Part shown: positions 31,213 to 38,572 of the stretch, piece after piece
Position numbering within the stretch: position 1 is the first letter of the stretch
Layout: every line of letters starts with the position of its first letter
Source: Mesorhizobium sp. M8A.F.Ca.ET.218.01.1.1
GTDB taxonomy: Bacteria; Pseudomonadota; Alphaproteobacteria; Rhizobiales; Rhizobiaceae
Assembly (NCBI RefSeq): GCF_004791165.1
Contig: NZ_SRUZ01000002.1
Span: forward strand, 62,001 to 126,000
Reading direction: 5' to 3'
DNA length: 64,000 nt
The notes under the pieces: model-generated
What the model was told of the DNA's origin: nothing
Database searches by the model: none
The model's input: the letters and a program-made list of their open reading frames with translations, nothing else
Made by a program: the position numbers and the translations under genes

Positions 31213-31563
31213 ATGTATGGACGGATAGGGCCTTTCTTGCTGGGCGTGGCGCTGCTTTTCGGCGGCGGCTGCTCGCGCAGCTATGACGGCACGGTCATTA
31301 TCCCACGACCGCTCGACGCCAGGCGGATCTGGGACCGGCCGCCGCCCAATATCGACTACCAGCCTCAGGTCGGCACTGGCGCCTTTCCGGGACCGCCCCA
31401 GCAACCCGGGCGGGTTTCCGACCGCAGAGCCAAGCCTGCCGTGCACAGGCGGTATCAGACCAAGGTATCACCGCCGCCTCCGCAGTCATCGGACTCCGAA
31501 AAACAATTGGCATGCAGGAACGTGAGCGCACCCGGCCAAAGGGTTCGCATGGTCTGCGACTAG
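31213..31563 (+). CDS. Small proline-rich lipoprotein, 116 residues
   Basis: MYGRIGPFLLGVALLFGGGC is a lipoprotein signal peptide with a plausible lipobox (FGGGC). The mature part is Pro/Arg-rich (PRPLDARRIWDRPPPNIDYQ) with no recognisable domain and ends ACRNVSAPGQRVRMVCD, whose two cysteines could pair. AGGGGTGG precedes the ATG. A CTATAAG -10-like element lies at about 31187. Similar short Pro-rich lipoproteins occur in Rhizobiales; the function is unknown. The next 620 bases hold repeats only. Confidence 0.75.
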   Translation: MYGRIGPFLLGVALLFGGGCSRSYDGTVIIPRPLDARRIWDRPPPNIDYQPQVGTGAFPGPPQQPGRVSDRRAKPAVHRRYQTKVSPPPPQSSDSEKQLACRNVSAPGQRVRMVCD

Positions 31564-31608
31564 TGCATGTCGCCCAAAAGTGACCTCGTTTTGGGAAGAC
31601 GACATGCA
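31564..31608. repeat. Palindromic intergenic repeat (bipartite hairpin)
   Basis: TGCATGTCG (31564-31572) and CCCAAAA (31573-31579) pair with TTTTGGG (31589-31595) and CGACATGCA (31600-31608), and AAAAACAAA follows. It directly abuts the lipoprotein stop and may serve as its terminator. A decayed copy lies at 45794-45840. Confidence 0.8.
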
Positions 31609-31720
31609 TAAAAACAAAGATCTGGCGCAAATCGTCCTGCCAATAGGCCACGCCACGCCGGAAGCGGTGCACCCGGTCAATCAGGGCAGCCGCCCACGGC
31701 TTCTGGATTTGTAGGATCCT

Positions 31721-31762
31721 TTCAAATGATGGCAGGGGCGATTCAAATGATGGCAGGGGCGA
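31721..31762. repeat. Perfect tandem duplication of a 21-base unit
   Basis: The unit beginning TTCAAATGATGGC occurs twice back to back with no mismatch, in a gene-free stretch. Identity of the copies suggests a recent slippage event. Confidence 0.9.
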
Positions 31763-31798
31763 TCGCAACGCGAAAGCGGCCACATCGCGTCCCGATTA

Positions 31799-31925
31799 AG
31801 GTCATTCCAATTCGCCCGACCCAAAATCCGCGCCGCCGGAGATGCCACCCCGCACCGCAACTAACAGCGATTGTTGCGCTTTAAGTCTCGCGGCCTGAGC
31901 TAAATCATGGACTCAGGAGCATTGC
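31799..31925. repeat. Diverged direct repeat, copy A
   Basis: This segment (GGTCATTCCAATTCG, then CGACCCAAAATCCGCG, then GCGCTTT and GCCTGAGCTAAAT) aligns with 37338-37455 in the same orientation at roughly 70-75 percent by eye. The two copies bracket the autotransporter/DUF6065 patch. The remainder of 31926-32186 shows no gene; a short segment near 32045-32075 resembles the flank of tRNA-Glu. Confidence 0.6.
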
Positions 31926-32186
31926 GAACCCCGTCGGCAAAGCTGGATGTCTGGCCACCAGGCAGTTCCGGCGCGATAAAATGCGAGGAAGATTAACGTG
32001 GTCTCTCGGGCGGCAGTGCTTCGTCGTAATCTTTGCTTGATCTGAGATCATATACGACCAGAGGCCAATGTTGCACATATGACACGTCAATTCCAGTAAT
32101 CATTCTCGACAATTTCATGAGATTGACAATCCTGACGATGCAAACCAACGTCTGTACCGGGGTGCGCGGCTGTTATGGATTGACCT

Positions 32187-33980
32187 ATGGCTGAGCGGTT
32201 TCGCACGTCCAGAATTGCCTATTTGAAAGCCGTTCGAACTCATCCCGCCGAGCGCATGAACGCGGCCAACGGATCCGAGAGGACCTCGGCCCGATTTCCC
32301 GATCAGCGCGCAGCCAAGCGAGGTTGCCGAAACCCTCTGACGGTTCGCAACATGCTTCTTCAGTCTGTTGCGTCCGCCTCGCTTCTTTGCCTGAGCGATC
32401 TGCGGGCTTTTGCCGCCTGCGTGGAAGCGCCTCCCGGTACCCTGATTATTGAATGCAGGGGGCAAATCAATAGCGGCTTCACGTCCGCGGGGTTGTCGGT
32501 CACGGTCAATGCCGATTCCACGGCGGTTTTCAACGCTCCCGTCACGATTGAGGGACCGGGCACAAGCACGTTCAACAATCTAGGCACGGCCAACGCCGAT
32601 GTGATCGCTATAGGCAACACCAGTTTCACCTTGAACAACGCAGGCGTGCTGGACAATGCCGTTCGCGCGACCGACAACGGCACCTTCCAGCTAAACAACC
32701 ATGGCCTGATCGACGGGGGCGTCTTTCTTGCGGGGTCGGGTGTCAACAACATCATCAACTTTGCCGACGGTCAGGTTCAGAACGGCGTCACCAGCACGGG
32801 CAATTCCAACGATGCCGTGATCAACCTAGGGTTCTTCGCCGGCTCGATCAGCCTCGGCGCCGGAGATGATGTACTGGATCTGGCCGCGGGAGATGTTCAG
32901 ACTTCCGTCGACATGGGCTCGGGTAACGACAACTTCAGGTGGATCGTCGGCAATGTCGCAGCGACCGTGCAGATGGGCGATGGCGATGACACTGCCCTTT
33001 TTGTCCGTCTCACGCAAAACAACCTGACCGCCGGCAAGATCATCGACGGCGGCTTGGGGACCGACACGCTTACCTGGGACCATACCACCAACGACCAGGG
33101 TGCTCAGCAGGGCGACCAACCCACGAATATTGTCAACTGGGAAGACTTCAGGCTCACCAACCGGTCGCAGCTGAGGTTCATCTTTACGACGGGCGTTCTG
33201 ACGCTCGGCGACACGCAAACAGGAACTGGGACGCTCTCTATCGATTCCACCAGTTCGGTCCTGGCGGGCAATTCGTTCGGTTATGGGGTCGTGCCGTTCG
33301 ATTCGTCGCAGCTGGTCACGGTGAACAATGCCGGGGCCATCGACCTAACGAATGATTCGCCGGCGCCCGGCACCGGAACCTCCCTGCATGACACGTTCAC
33401 GATCCACGGCAACTACGTCGGCCAGGATGGTCGTCTTTTGCTCAACACCTTCCTTGGCACCGACAATTCTCCCTCCGATCGGCTTGTTATCGAGAATGGC
33501 GCGGGGCGTGGCTCGACCAGCATTCTTGTGACGAATGTTGACGGGCCTGGCGCCCTGACGACCGGCAACGGCATCCAGGTTGTCGATGCGACCAACGGCG
33601 CCACCACCACTGCCGGCGCGTTTGCGCTCGGCGGCCCCGTCGCCGCCGGTGTATTCGAATACAATCTGTTTCGCGGCGGCGTGACGCCATCAGCGGCCAC
33701 GGATAACGACTGGTTCCTGCGCAACACAGTGTCGCCGCCACCGCCGCCACCACCGCCACCACCGCCACCGCCGCCACCGCCGCCGCCGCCACCGCCGCCA
33801 CCGCCGCCGCCACCGCCGCCGCCACCACCGCCGCCACCACCGCCGCCGCCACCACCACCGCCGATCCCGAACGTTCGTCCGGAGGTTCCGGGGCATGTGA
33901 TCGCGCCGCTCGTTGCACAGCGAATGGGGCTGATGACGCTCGGCACTTTCCATCAAGACGCGGCGACCAGTCGCTTCTGA
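32187..33980 (+). CDS. Autotransporter passenger domain (5' part of a frameshifted gene)
   Basis: The 597-codon frame has a long N-terminal extension and a hydrophobic signal region (about residues 55-75, MLLQSVASASLLCLSDLRAFA). A beta-helix-like passenger follows, rich in Asn/Gly/Asp repeats (FNNLGTANADVIAIGNTSF; ISLGAGDDVLDL; VDMGSGNDNF; VQMGDGDDTALF), then 43 consecutive prolines and the start of an autotransporter linker (VAQRMGLMTLGTFHQ). It then stops at 33978, whereas the beta barrel continues in another frame. Passenger repeats suggest a surface adhesin-like protein. The exact start is unclear; no good ribosome binding site is seen at 32187, and an ATG at 32256 is possible. Confidence 0.75.
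   Translation: MAERFRTSRIAYLKAVRTHPAERMNAANGSERTSARFPDQRAAKRGCRNPLTVRNMLLQSVASASLLCLSDLRAFAACVEAPPGTLIIECRGQINSGFTSAGLSVTVNADSTAVFNAPVTIEGPGTSTFNNLGTANADVIAIGNTSFTLNNAGVLDNAVRATDNGTFQLNNHGLIDGGVFLAGSGVNNIINFADGQVQNGVTSTGNSNDAVINLGFFAGSISLGAGDDVLDLAAGDVQTSVDMGSGNDNFRWIVGNVAATVQMGDGDDTALFVRLTQNNLTAGKIIDGGLGTDTLTWDHTTNDQGAQQGDQPTNIVNWEDFRLTNRSQLRFIFTTGVLTLGDTQTGTGTLSIDSTSSVLAGNSFGYGVVPFDSSQLVTVNNAGAIDLTNDSPAPGTGTSLHDTFTIHGNYVGQDGRLLLNTFLGTDNSPSDRLVIENGAGRGSTSILVTNVDGPGALTTGNGIQVVDATNGATTTAGAFALGGPVAAGVFEYNLFRGGVTPSAATDNDWFLRNTVSPPPPPPPPPPPPPPPPPPPPPPPPPPPPPPPPPPPPPPPPPPPIPNVRPEVPGHVIAPLVAQRMGLMTLGTFHQDAATSRF
33735..33863 (+). repeat. CCG/CCA codon repeat encoding 43 consecutive prolines
   Basis: All 43 codons are CCG or CCA. 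The run forms a rigid linker between passenger and barrel. Such runs stall ribosomes unless EF-P acts, and the repeat is prone to length change. Confidence 0.95.
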
Positions 33981-33994
33981 TCGGTGATGGCGCC

Positions 33995-34885
33995 TTGATA
34001 TATTCAGCCCCCGACTCGCAGGGCTCGGACATGCCGGCGGATGGCAGCCCGCCGCCCGCCGTTTGGGGCCGCGTGTTCGGTGCTCAAAGCGATCTTGGCG
34101 CCGACGCAACGCTCAGCATCGCCGACTTCAAAATTGGACCGGAATTCAACGGCAATTATTGGGGCCTGCAGATTGGCAGCGATATCGCAGGCGTCGAACA
34201 CGACAACGGCCATGTCGACCGTTTCGGGTTGTTCTACACGCATGCCGAAGCGTCCGGCGACATCAGCGGCAACGTGCTGGGCGGCCTGGAGTTGCCCGCC
34301 GGAAGTCTCGATCTGACCGAAAACAGCATCGCCGGTTACTGGACCCACACAGCACCTAGCGGCTGGTATGTCGATGTCGTGGCCAAGTACGCCTGGCTTG
34401 ACGGCACCTCCGAATCGAATCGCGGAATCGGCAGCGATGTTCAGGGCAACAGCTTCGCCGCCTCGGCCGAGACGGGCCTGCCCTACATGTTTGCCCAAGA
34501 CTGGGCGATTGAGCCGCAAGCGCAGCTGATATGGCAGCGCATCCACTTCGATGACAGCCGGGATCCATTCTCCGCCATCGGCCACGACCCGTTCGACGCA
34601 ATGACCGGGCGAATCGGGGCACGCCTGGAACACAGCATGGGAAAGGTGCTGGCACATGCCGGCATCAACCTTTGGCACGGCTTTTCGGCGGAGTCGGTCG
34701 TTACCTTCAACACCACCCCGCTTGTGCTTGACACCAGCGGAACCTGGCTCGAGCTGAATGGCGGCGCGGCCTTCGACGTCAGTAATAACGTTTCAGCATT
34801 CGGCGACGTCAGCTATTCGTTCGATATCGACAGCACCCATCAGCAGACGTTCGGCGGCCAGATCGGACTGAAGGTGAGATGGTAA
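33995..34885 (+). CDS. Autotransporter beta-barrel domain (3' part of the frameshifted gene)
   Basis: This frame encodes a typical type V secretion barrel: VWGRVFGAQSDLG opening strand, alternating amphipathic strands (FGLFYTHAEASGDISG, WYVDVVAKYAWLDG, FAASAETGLPYMFAQDWAIEPQAQLIWQRI), and a C-terminal strand ending FGGQIGLKVRW with the terminal aromatic residue that BAM recognises. Upstream codons in this frame read GDQSLLIGDGAL, the natural continuation of the passenger frame's GTFHQ, so one base is missing near 33953-33960. Without repair the passenger cannot be exported. There is no independent ribosome binding site; the TTG at 33995 is only where the frame can nominally open. Confidence 0.75.
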   Translation: MIYSAPDSQGSDMPADGSPPPAVWGRVFGAQSDLGADATLSIADFKIGPEFNGNYWGLQIGSDIAGVEHDNGHVDRFGLFYTHAEASGDISGNVLGGLELPAGSLDLTENSIAGYWTHTAPSGWYVDVVAKYAWLDGTSESNRGIGSDVQGNSFAASAETGLPYMFAQDWAIEPQAQLIWQRIHFDDSRDPFSAIGHDPFDAMTGRIGARLEHSMGKVLAHAGINLWHGFSAESVVTFNTTPLVLDTSGTWLELNGGAAFDVSNNVSAFGDVSYSFDIDSTHQQTFGGQIGLKVRW

Positions 34886-35030
34886 CGTGCCGATGTGAGT
34901 ACCTGGGCCGCGCCTCGTGGCGAGCGCGACCTTGCACCAGGCTGGTGCGTCCCAGGCGATGGCGAATCCTGTTGCCATCGAGGGCGGTCAAGAGCGAAAC
35001 TCGTTCAGGCAACAACAGAGCCTCCATCTC

Positions 35031-35765
35031 ATGAATCAGCTTATCGCCTACGTCGCCGAGGGACATGAGTTGCGCATCCGGCCTGCACCGCCCGAACGGG
35101 ACTGGATGGACAATACCGACGAGCGGTTTGCCTACCGATGCCTGCCGCTGAACATAGCCAATGCTCATGGCTGGGAAATTTTGTGCGCGACTGCCTTTTC
35201 GGCCATCTGGGACGGCCGCGGCAGCGTCGACGCTATCCGAATAAAGCCAAAACCTGGAACTGTTCCACCAGCGGTCACCCATTTTGGCAACGGAACGCTC
35301 ACATTCCACGTCCCTTGTCTTTTCCGGACGGACCCTGGAACCAATCTGTTCGTGACCGGCCCCCTCAATCGTCCGAAAGACGGCATCGCGGCACTGTCGG
35401 GGATCATCGAGACTGATTGGTCACCCTACACTTTCACCATGAACTGGAAGTTCACGCGCCCGAACCAGAGGGTACATTTTGAAACCGGCGAACCTTTTTG
35501 CCATTTGTTCCCGCTCGCGCGTGGCGGTCTCGACAGCGTGACGCCGGAGCTACGCAACCTTGCTGAAAATCCGGAGCTCCAAGGCGAGTTCAAGCATTGG
35601 TCGGAAAGCCGGGACAACTTCAACGCCGCGCTGGCCGATCCGGCATCAAGACCTGCCCAGGACAAATGGCAGAAATCATATTTCCGCGGTGTATACCCAT
35701 CGGGGGCCCCCTGTCCGGAGGGGCACCAAAGCAGACTGCGCTTGCGACCATTCGCAACGAAATGA
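35031..35765 (+). CDS. DUF6065 family protein
   Basis: The 244-residue protein begins MNQLIAYVAEGHELRIRPAPPERDWMDNT and contains RCLPLNIANAHGWEILC, WDG and TDWSPYTFTMNWKFTRPNQRVHFETGEPFCHLFPLARGGLD, the pattern I associate with DUF6065. No signal peptide or membrane helix is visible, and the biochemical role is unknown. The ATG at 35031 matches the family N-terminus; earlier in-frame codons from 34917 do not. It is isolated from neighbours and lies in the accessory patch next to a decayed tRNA fragment, which hints at horizontal acquisition (inference). Confidence 0.72.
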   Translation: MNQLIAYVAEGHELRIRPAPPERDWMDNTDERFAYRCLPLNIANAHGWEILCATAFSAIWDGRGSVDAIRIKPKPGTVPPAVTHFGNGTLTFHVPCLFRTDPGTNLFVTGPLNRPKDGIAALSGIIETDWSPYTFTMNWKFTRPNQRVHFETGEPFCHLFPLARGGLDSVTPELRNLAENPELQGEFKHWSESRDNFNAALADPASRPAQDKWQKSYFRGVYPSGAPCPEGHQSRLRLRPFATK

Positions 35766-35798
35766 TCGCGTGCGTCGACGGTTCGATGATTTGCGGAG

Positions 35799-35848
35799 CA
35801 ACGACCGAGCAGTTGGTCCACCCAAAGTAAATCGAACCCTGTTCCCGC
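35799..35848. repeat. Decayed copy of the tRNA-Glu 3' end and flank
   Basis: CAACGACCG, then GTTG, CCCAA, AATCGAACC and CTGTTCCCGC occur in the same order as at 37557-37611, which spans the tRNA-Glu 3' half and its downstream flank. There are a few substitutions and three or four small gaps. The remaining 35766-36177 bases hold a short open stretch (35942-36079) that may be a gene remnant. Confidence 0.55.
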
Positions 35849-35941
35849 GCGCCCACCAGCTTTGGGACGACGACGGGCATGTCATCTGGAATGAAAGCAC
35901 GTTGCGGTAACCGGTGATTTGAAATCGGACCTGTCGTCCGG

Positions 35942-36079
35942 ATCGATATCCGCCTAAAGGCTGACCGCGTCGTCGGGCTGACGGCCCGCACACTCACGGA
36001 TCAGGACGCCGGGGAAGTGATCCCCAGCAACATCAAGACCAGCAAGCTGGACTTCTCGGCCTCCAACCGGGGGCATTGA
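35942..36079 (+). pseudogene. Possible gene remnant without a start codon
   Basis: An open stretch encodes IDIRLKADRVVGLTARTLTD and a tail ending TSKLDFSASNRGH before a TGA. The composition looks protein-like, but the frame opens from a stop codon with no ATG, GTG or TTG start nearby. I do not recognise the family. It may be the 3' end of a deleted gene or chance. Confidence 0.25.
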
Positions 36080-36177
36080 GCGATCCCTCTAGCCGATGCG
36101 ATCAATCAGGCGTTACCGGTGGCTGGCCTTGAAACCTTTGCCCGTGCTGCTGCGTTGAAGGGCGAAGGAGAACGCAG

Positions 36178-36393
36178 ATGTCGATCCACTTCACGGTATC
36201 GGAACTGACAAGAAACCTTTTTCACTCTCTCGGGCTGGATCACGAGCGTGCCCCACGGCCGCTTAATGCCGAGCAAAACCTGTTGCTGGAGTGCTATCTC
36301 GCAGGGCAGATTCCGGAATCGGCCTGGAGCGACTATGTCTTCGAGACACCGGACCTGGCACGGCATGCCGAACTGCGGCGCCTGAGCCATTGA
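36178..36393 (+). CDS. Hypothetical protein, 71 residues
   Basis: A good ribosome binding site (AAGGAG, eight bases upstream) precedes the ATG. The sequence (MSIHFTVSELTRNLFHSLGL, then a charged helix-rich tail ending HAELRRLSH) is acidic and likely helical, with no signal peptide or membrane segment. I do not recognise a family. Its codon choice and ribosome binding site support expression. It sits in the accessory patch between a decayed tRNA fragment and a TonB-like gene. Confidence 0.6.
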   Translation: MSIHFTVSELTRNLFHSLGLDHERAPRPLNAEQNLLLECYLAGQIPESAWSDYVFETPDLARHAELRRLSH

Positions 36394-36437
36394 TCTGCCG
36401 GCTGGGGAAAAAGGCTCGGCAGCAATTGTCTTGAGAG

Positions 36438-36806
36438 CTATTTCTTGGGTGAAACGAATTGCAACGTGAAGACGTTGCCGCCAATGCCTTGCGCCAGATC
36501 AGGTGAAAAATTCAGCGGCGTGCAATTCTTGACCGCGGCGACGGCCGCATCAATGAACGACTTGCGCGCCTTCTCGTCCCCGGCCACGTTGGCCGCGGTT
36601 GGCCGCGGCGGACCGATCAGAGTGCCGTCGCGCTTGAAACTGAAGCTCAGGGTTACAGTCGAATTCCCGGCATCGGCGGGCGGCGTCCAGCATGACTGGA
36701 TCGCGGCTCCGACATCGTCCATGTTGTTGAGTGTTGCGGCATTCGACGGACAGACGATCCCTATCGACATCACACCCGCAATGACCAGTTCGGCAACACC
36801 CTTCAT
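36438..36806 (-). CDS. Exported protein with TonB/TolA C-terminal-like domain, 122 residues
   Basis: MKGVAELVIAGVMSIGIVCPSNAA is a signal peptide. The mature part contains IQSCWTPPADAGNSTVTLSFSFKRDGTLIGPPRPT followed by a helix (ARKSFIDAAVAAVKNCTPLNF) and FTLQFVSPKK. This follows the order of the TonB/TolA C-terminal fold (short helix, beta strand with RDG, helix with conserved C-x-P, final strand). The two cysteines could pair. It is a stand-alone periplasmic version without a membrane anchor or Pro-rich spacer; the partner is unknown. Confidence 0.7.
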   Translation of the reverse strand: MKGVAELVIAGVMSIGIVCPSNAATLNNMDDVGAAIQSCWTPPADAGNSTVTLSFSFKRDGTLIGPPRPTAANVAGDEKARKSFIDAAVAAVKNCTPLNFSPDLAQGIGGNVFTLQFVSPKK

Positions 36807-36953
36807 CGCAAGCCCTCATCGTCACGACCAGCCGGCAATCCGCACGGGACCGCCGGGATCGATGGTAGAGCCAACACCGGCAATGGCAATATCCCTTGCC
36901 AAAAAGTTGTTCGGACAGAGCATGGCCAATGTGAGCCAATAGCCGAAAACAAA

Positions 36954-36977
36954 AAGGCCGGCACTGAGCCGACCTTT
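36954..36977. terminator. Possible hairpin terminator
   Basis: AAGG, one mismatch and CGGC pair with GCCG and CCTT around a five-base loop, with short A and T runs on either side. The gap 36807-37143 otherwise shows no gene. Confidence 0.35.
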
Positions 36978-37143
36978 CCTTTTCACCTCGGCAGTTGCGC
37001 CAGTACATCCGTGGTCGCGGGCCGAAAGCGAATTGACCCCAATAGACAGGCTATTGGTAAACCAGACCTTAACGCGCCTGTCGTCCCACGCGCCCAGTCG
37101 GGAATCGCTGAGCCGCGAAGCCATCCTCTTGCGGCAGGACGGC

Positions 37144-37341
37144 CTATGCGACCGCCCTGAATTCGGCTTCTGGCACCGTCCCGAGACCCGCGCACTGCGC
37201 GCACACCATGGTCTTTCCGGGACAACCACTTTGATGCGTCCCTTGCGGGCAGCAATGCCCTTTTGACGCACGCCATCTGGAGCAATCGAAAACCTTGCCG
37301 CCGCCATGGCAGTGCGTGCATATCATCGTCACGGAAGTCAT
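37144..37341 (-). CDS. Small CxxCxGxG zinc-ribbon-like protein, 65 residues
   Basis: The protein begins MTSVTMICTHCHGGGKVFDC and later has CAQCAGLGTV. The two CxxCxGxG-type motifs resemble halves of the DnaJ cysteine-rich zinc centre, and extra cysteines lie between them (HCCPQ, GCPGK). There is no J domain. Short stand-alone DnaJ-zinc-finger-like proteins occur in Rhizobiales. The ATG at 37341 lacks a strong ribosome binding site, and the 5' part overlaps the repeat copy at 37338, so the gene call is moderate. Confidence 0.5.
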   Translation of the reverse strand: MTSVTMICTHCHGGGKVFDCSRWRASKGHCCPQGTHQSGCPGKTMVCAQCAGLGTVPEAEFRAVA

Positions 37342-37455
37342 TCCAAACTCTACCCGACCCGAAATCCGCGTTGCCGCGAAAGCTACCCCGCCCCGCAAGT
37401 ATCAGAGATCGCAGCGCTTTCAAGCGCCCCGGCCTGACTTAAATTGGGTGGATCC
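37338..37455. repeat. Diverged direct repeat, copy B
   Basis: GTCATTCCAA, CGACCCGAAATCCGCG, GCGCTTTCAAGCG and GCCTGACTTAAAT match copy A at 31799-31925 in order and orientation. It lies 120 bases from the 3' end of tRNA-Glu. Confidence 0.6.
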
Positions 37456-37575
37456 GGGCACACGACGTCCCGGGCTCTCGCGGCATTTGCGCGCTCTTTC
37501 GAGGCATGCAGAGCCCATGCCGGTACTGGTGAGAAATTGTTCGATTGTCCTGAGATCAACGACCGCGCCGTTGCT

Positions 37576-37650
37576 TGGTACGCCCAAGGGGAATCGAACC
37601 CCTGTTCCCGCCGTGAGAGGGCGGTGTCCTGACCGCTAGACGATGGGCGC
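37576..37650 (-). tRNA. tRNA-Glu (anticodon CTC)
   Basis: The minus strand folds as a full cloverleaf: acceptor GCGCCCA with TGGGCGT (one G-U pair), D arm GTCTAGCGGTCAGGAC, anticodon stem CCGCC/GGCGG around CTCTCAC with anticodon CTC, and T arm AGGGGTTCGATTCCCCT. Discriminator A is followed by an encoded CCA. It reads GAG codons. The 3' end faces the accessory patch. Confidence 0.95.
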
Positions 37651-37735
37651 GCTCAAGAAGGGGCGATATAGGCTGGCGGCTGGCAAAAAGCAACTGGGCT
37701 TTCCAGACTTCGTGGACTTTGCCGAACGGCTCTGA

Positions 37736-38182
37736 TCAGCCCTGCCGTTTCGGCTCGATCAGGTCCCAGAGATTGCCATGGAGATCGGCGAAAACGGCCA
37801 CGGTGCCATAGGCTTCGCAACGCGGCGCCTCGCGGAACTCGATGCCCTTGTCCAGCATCATTGCGTGGTCGCGGGCAAAGTCGTCGGTTTCGAGGAACAA
37901 GAAGACCCGGCCGCCGGTCTGGTTGCCGATGCTTTTCCTCTGCGCCTCGTCGGATGCTTCGGCAAGCAGCAGCCTGGCGCCCTGCCCGTTTGCCGGCGCG
38001 ACGATCACCCAGCGTTTGCCGCCGCCGAGATCGACGTCCTCGACCAGCAGAAAGCCCAGCCGGCCGACATACCAGGCGATCGCTTCGTCATAGTCTGCGA
38101 CAACCAGCGCCACGGTCGCGACACGGCGATGTTCGGAGTATCCGGCCACCGTCTTTGCCTGCCTATTTGTTGCGGATTGCAA
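37736..38182 (-). CDS. VOC-family (glyoxalase-like) protein
   Basis: The 148-residue protein has one VOC module pair: RVATVALVVADYDEAIAWYVGRLGF, then GARLLLAEASDEAQ, GRVFLFLETDDFARDHAMMLDKGIEF and FADLHGNLWDLIEP with the C-terminal metal-ligand Glu. Members include glyoxalases, extradiol dioxygenases and resistance proteins; the substrate is unknown. The frame starts at 38182 and overlaps the end of the upstream DUF6476 gene by 20 bases, suggesting coupled translation. It is followed by tRNA-Glu. Confidence 0.82.
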   Translation of the reverse strand: MQSATNRQAKTVAGYSEHRRVATVALVVADYDEAIAWYVGRLGFLLVEDVDLGGGKRWVIVAPANGQGARLLLAEASDEAQRKSIGNQTGGRVFLFLETDDFARDHAMMLDKGIEFREAPRCEAYGTVAVFADLHGNLWDLIEPKRQG

Positions 38183-38546
38183 AACGGCCGATCAGGCGGC
38201 GCTCTGCTATATCATAGACGAAGATCGCACGGCTCCCGTCCGCGAGTTCTGCATCGATCGAAAGACGATCGCCCGACAGCGACTGACTGACCACCTTGGC
38301 GCCCACCGGCAGGACGATATCGGCGCTGGCCGGCTCGCCCGCCGGCGTCTGGACGTCGCCGGACAGCGCCGGGTTGGCCGGCGGCGCCTTGCGTGATTTG
38401 TAGACAATCGCCGCGATCACCACCATAAGAGCCAGAAAGAGCAGGCCGAGATTAATGGCCATGAAGCGGATGAGCTTGCCGCGCAGCTTGTCGACCTCGG
38501 GGTCAAGCGGCTTTTCCTGTTCTTCATCGGCATCGGGCCGGGCCAT
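38163..38546 (-). CDS. DUF6476 family membrane protein
   Basis: The 127-residue protein has an acidic N-terminus (MARPDADEEQEKPLDPEVDK), one membrane helix (about residues 29-48, FMAINLGLLFLALMVVIAAIV) and a C-terminal beta-rich domain (DIVLPVGAKVVSQSLSGDRL, then RAIFVYDIAERRLIGRFAI). The order matches DUF6476, small inner-membrane proteins usually found next to an RluA-type pseudouridine synthase, as here (27 bases, divergent). The function is unknown. Confidence 0.75.
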   Translation of the reverse strand: MARPDADEEQEKPLDPEVDKLRGKLIRFMAINLGLLFLALMVVIAAIVYKSRKAPPANPALSGDVQTPAGEPASADIVLPVGAKVVSQSLSGDRLSIDAELADGSRAIFVYDIAERRLIGRFAIRNK

Positions 38547-38572
38547 GGCAAATATTCCAGAATGGTTTTTCG

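Noticed and set aside
33413..33946. Poly-glycine protein on the minus strand opposite the autotransporter
   Set aside because: It is the complement of the proline-codon repeat, with no ribosome binding site.
37444..37632. 62-codon frame running across tRNA-Glu (ending GESNPCSRRERAVS)
   Set aside because: The protein-like ending is merely translated tRNA sequence, a known artefact.
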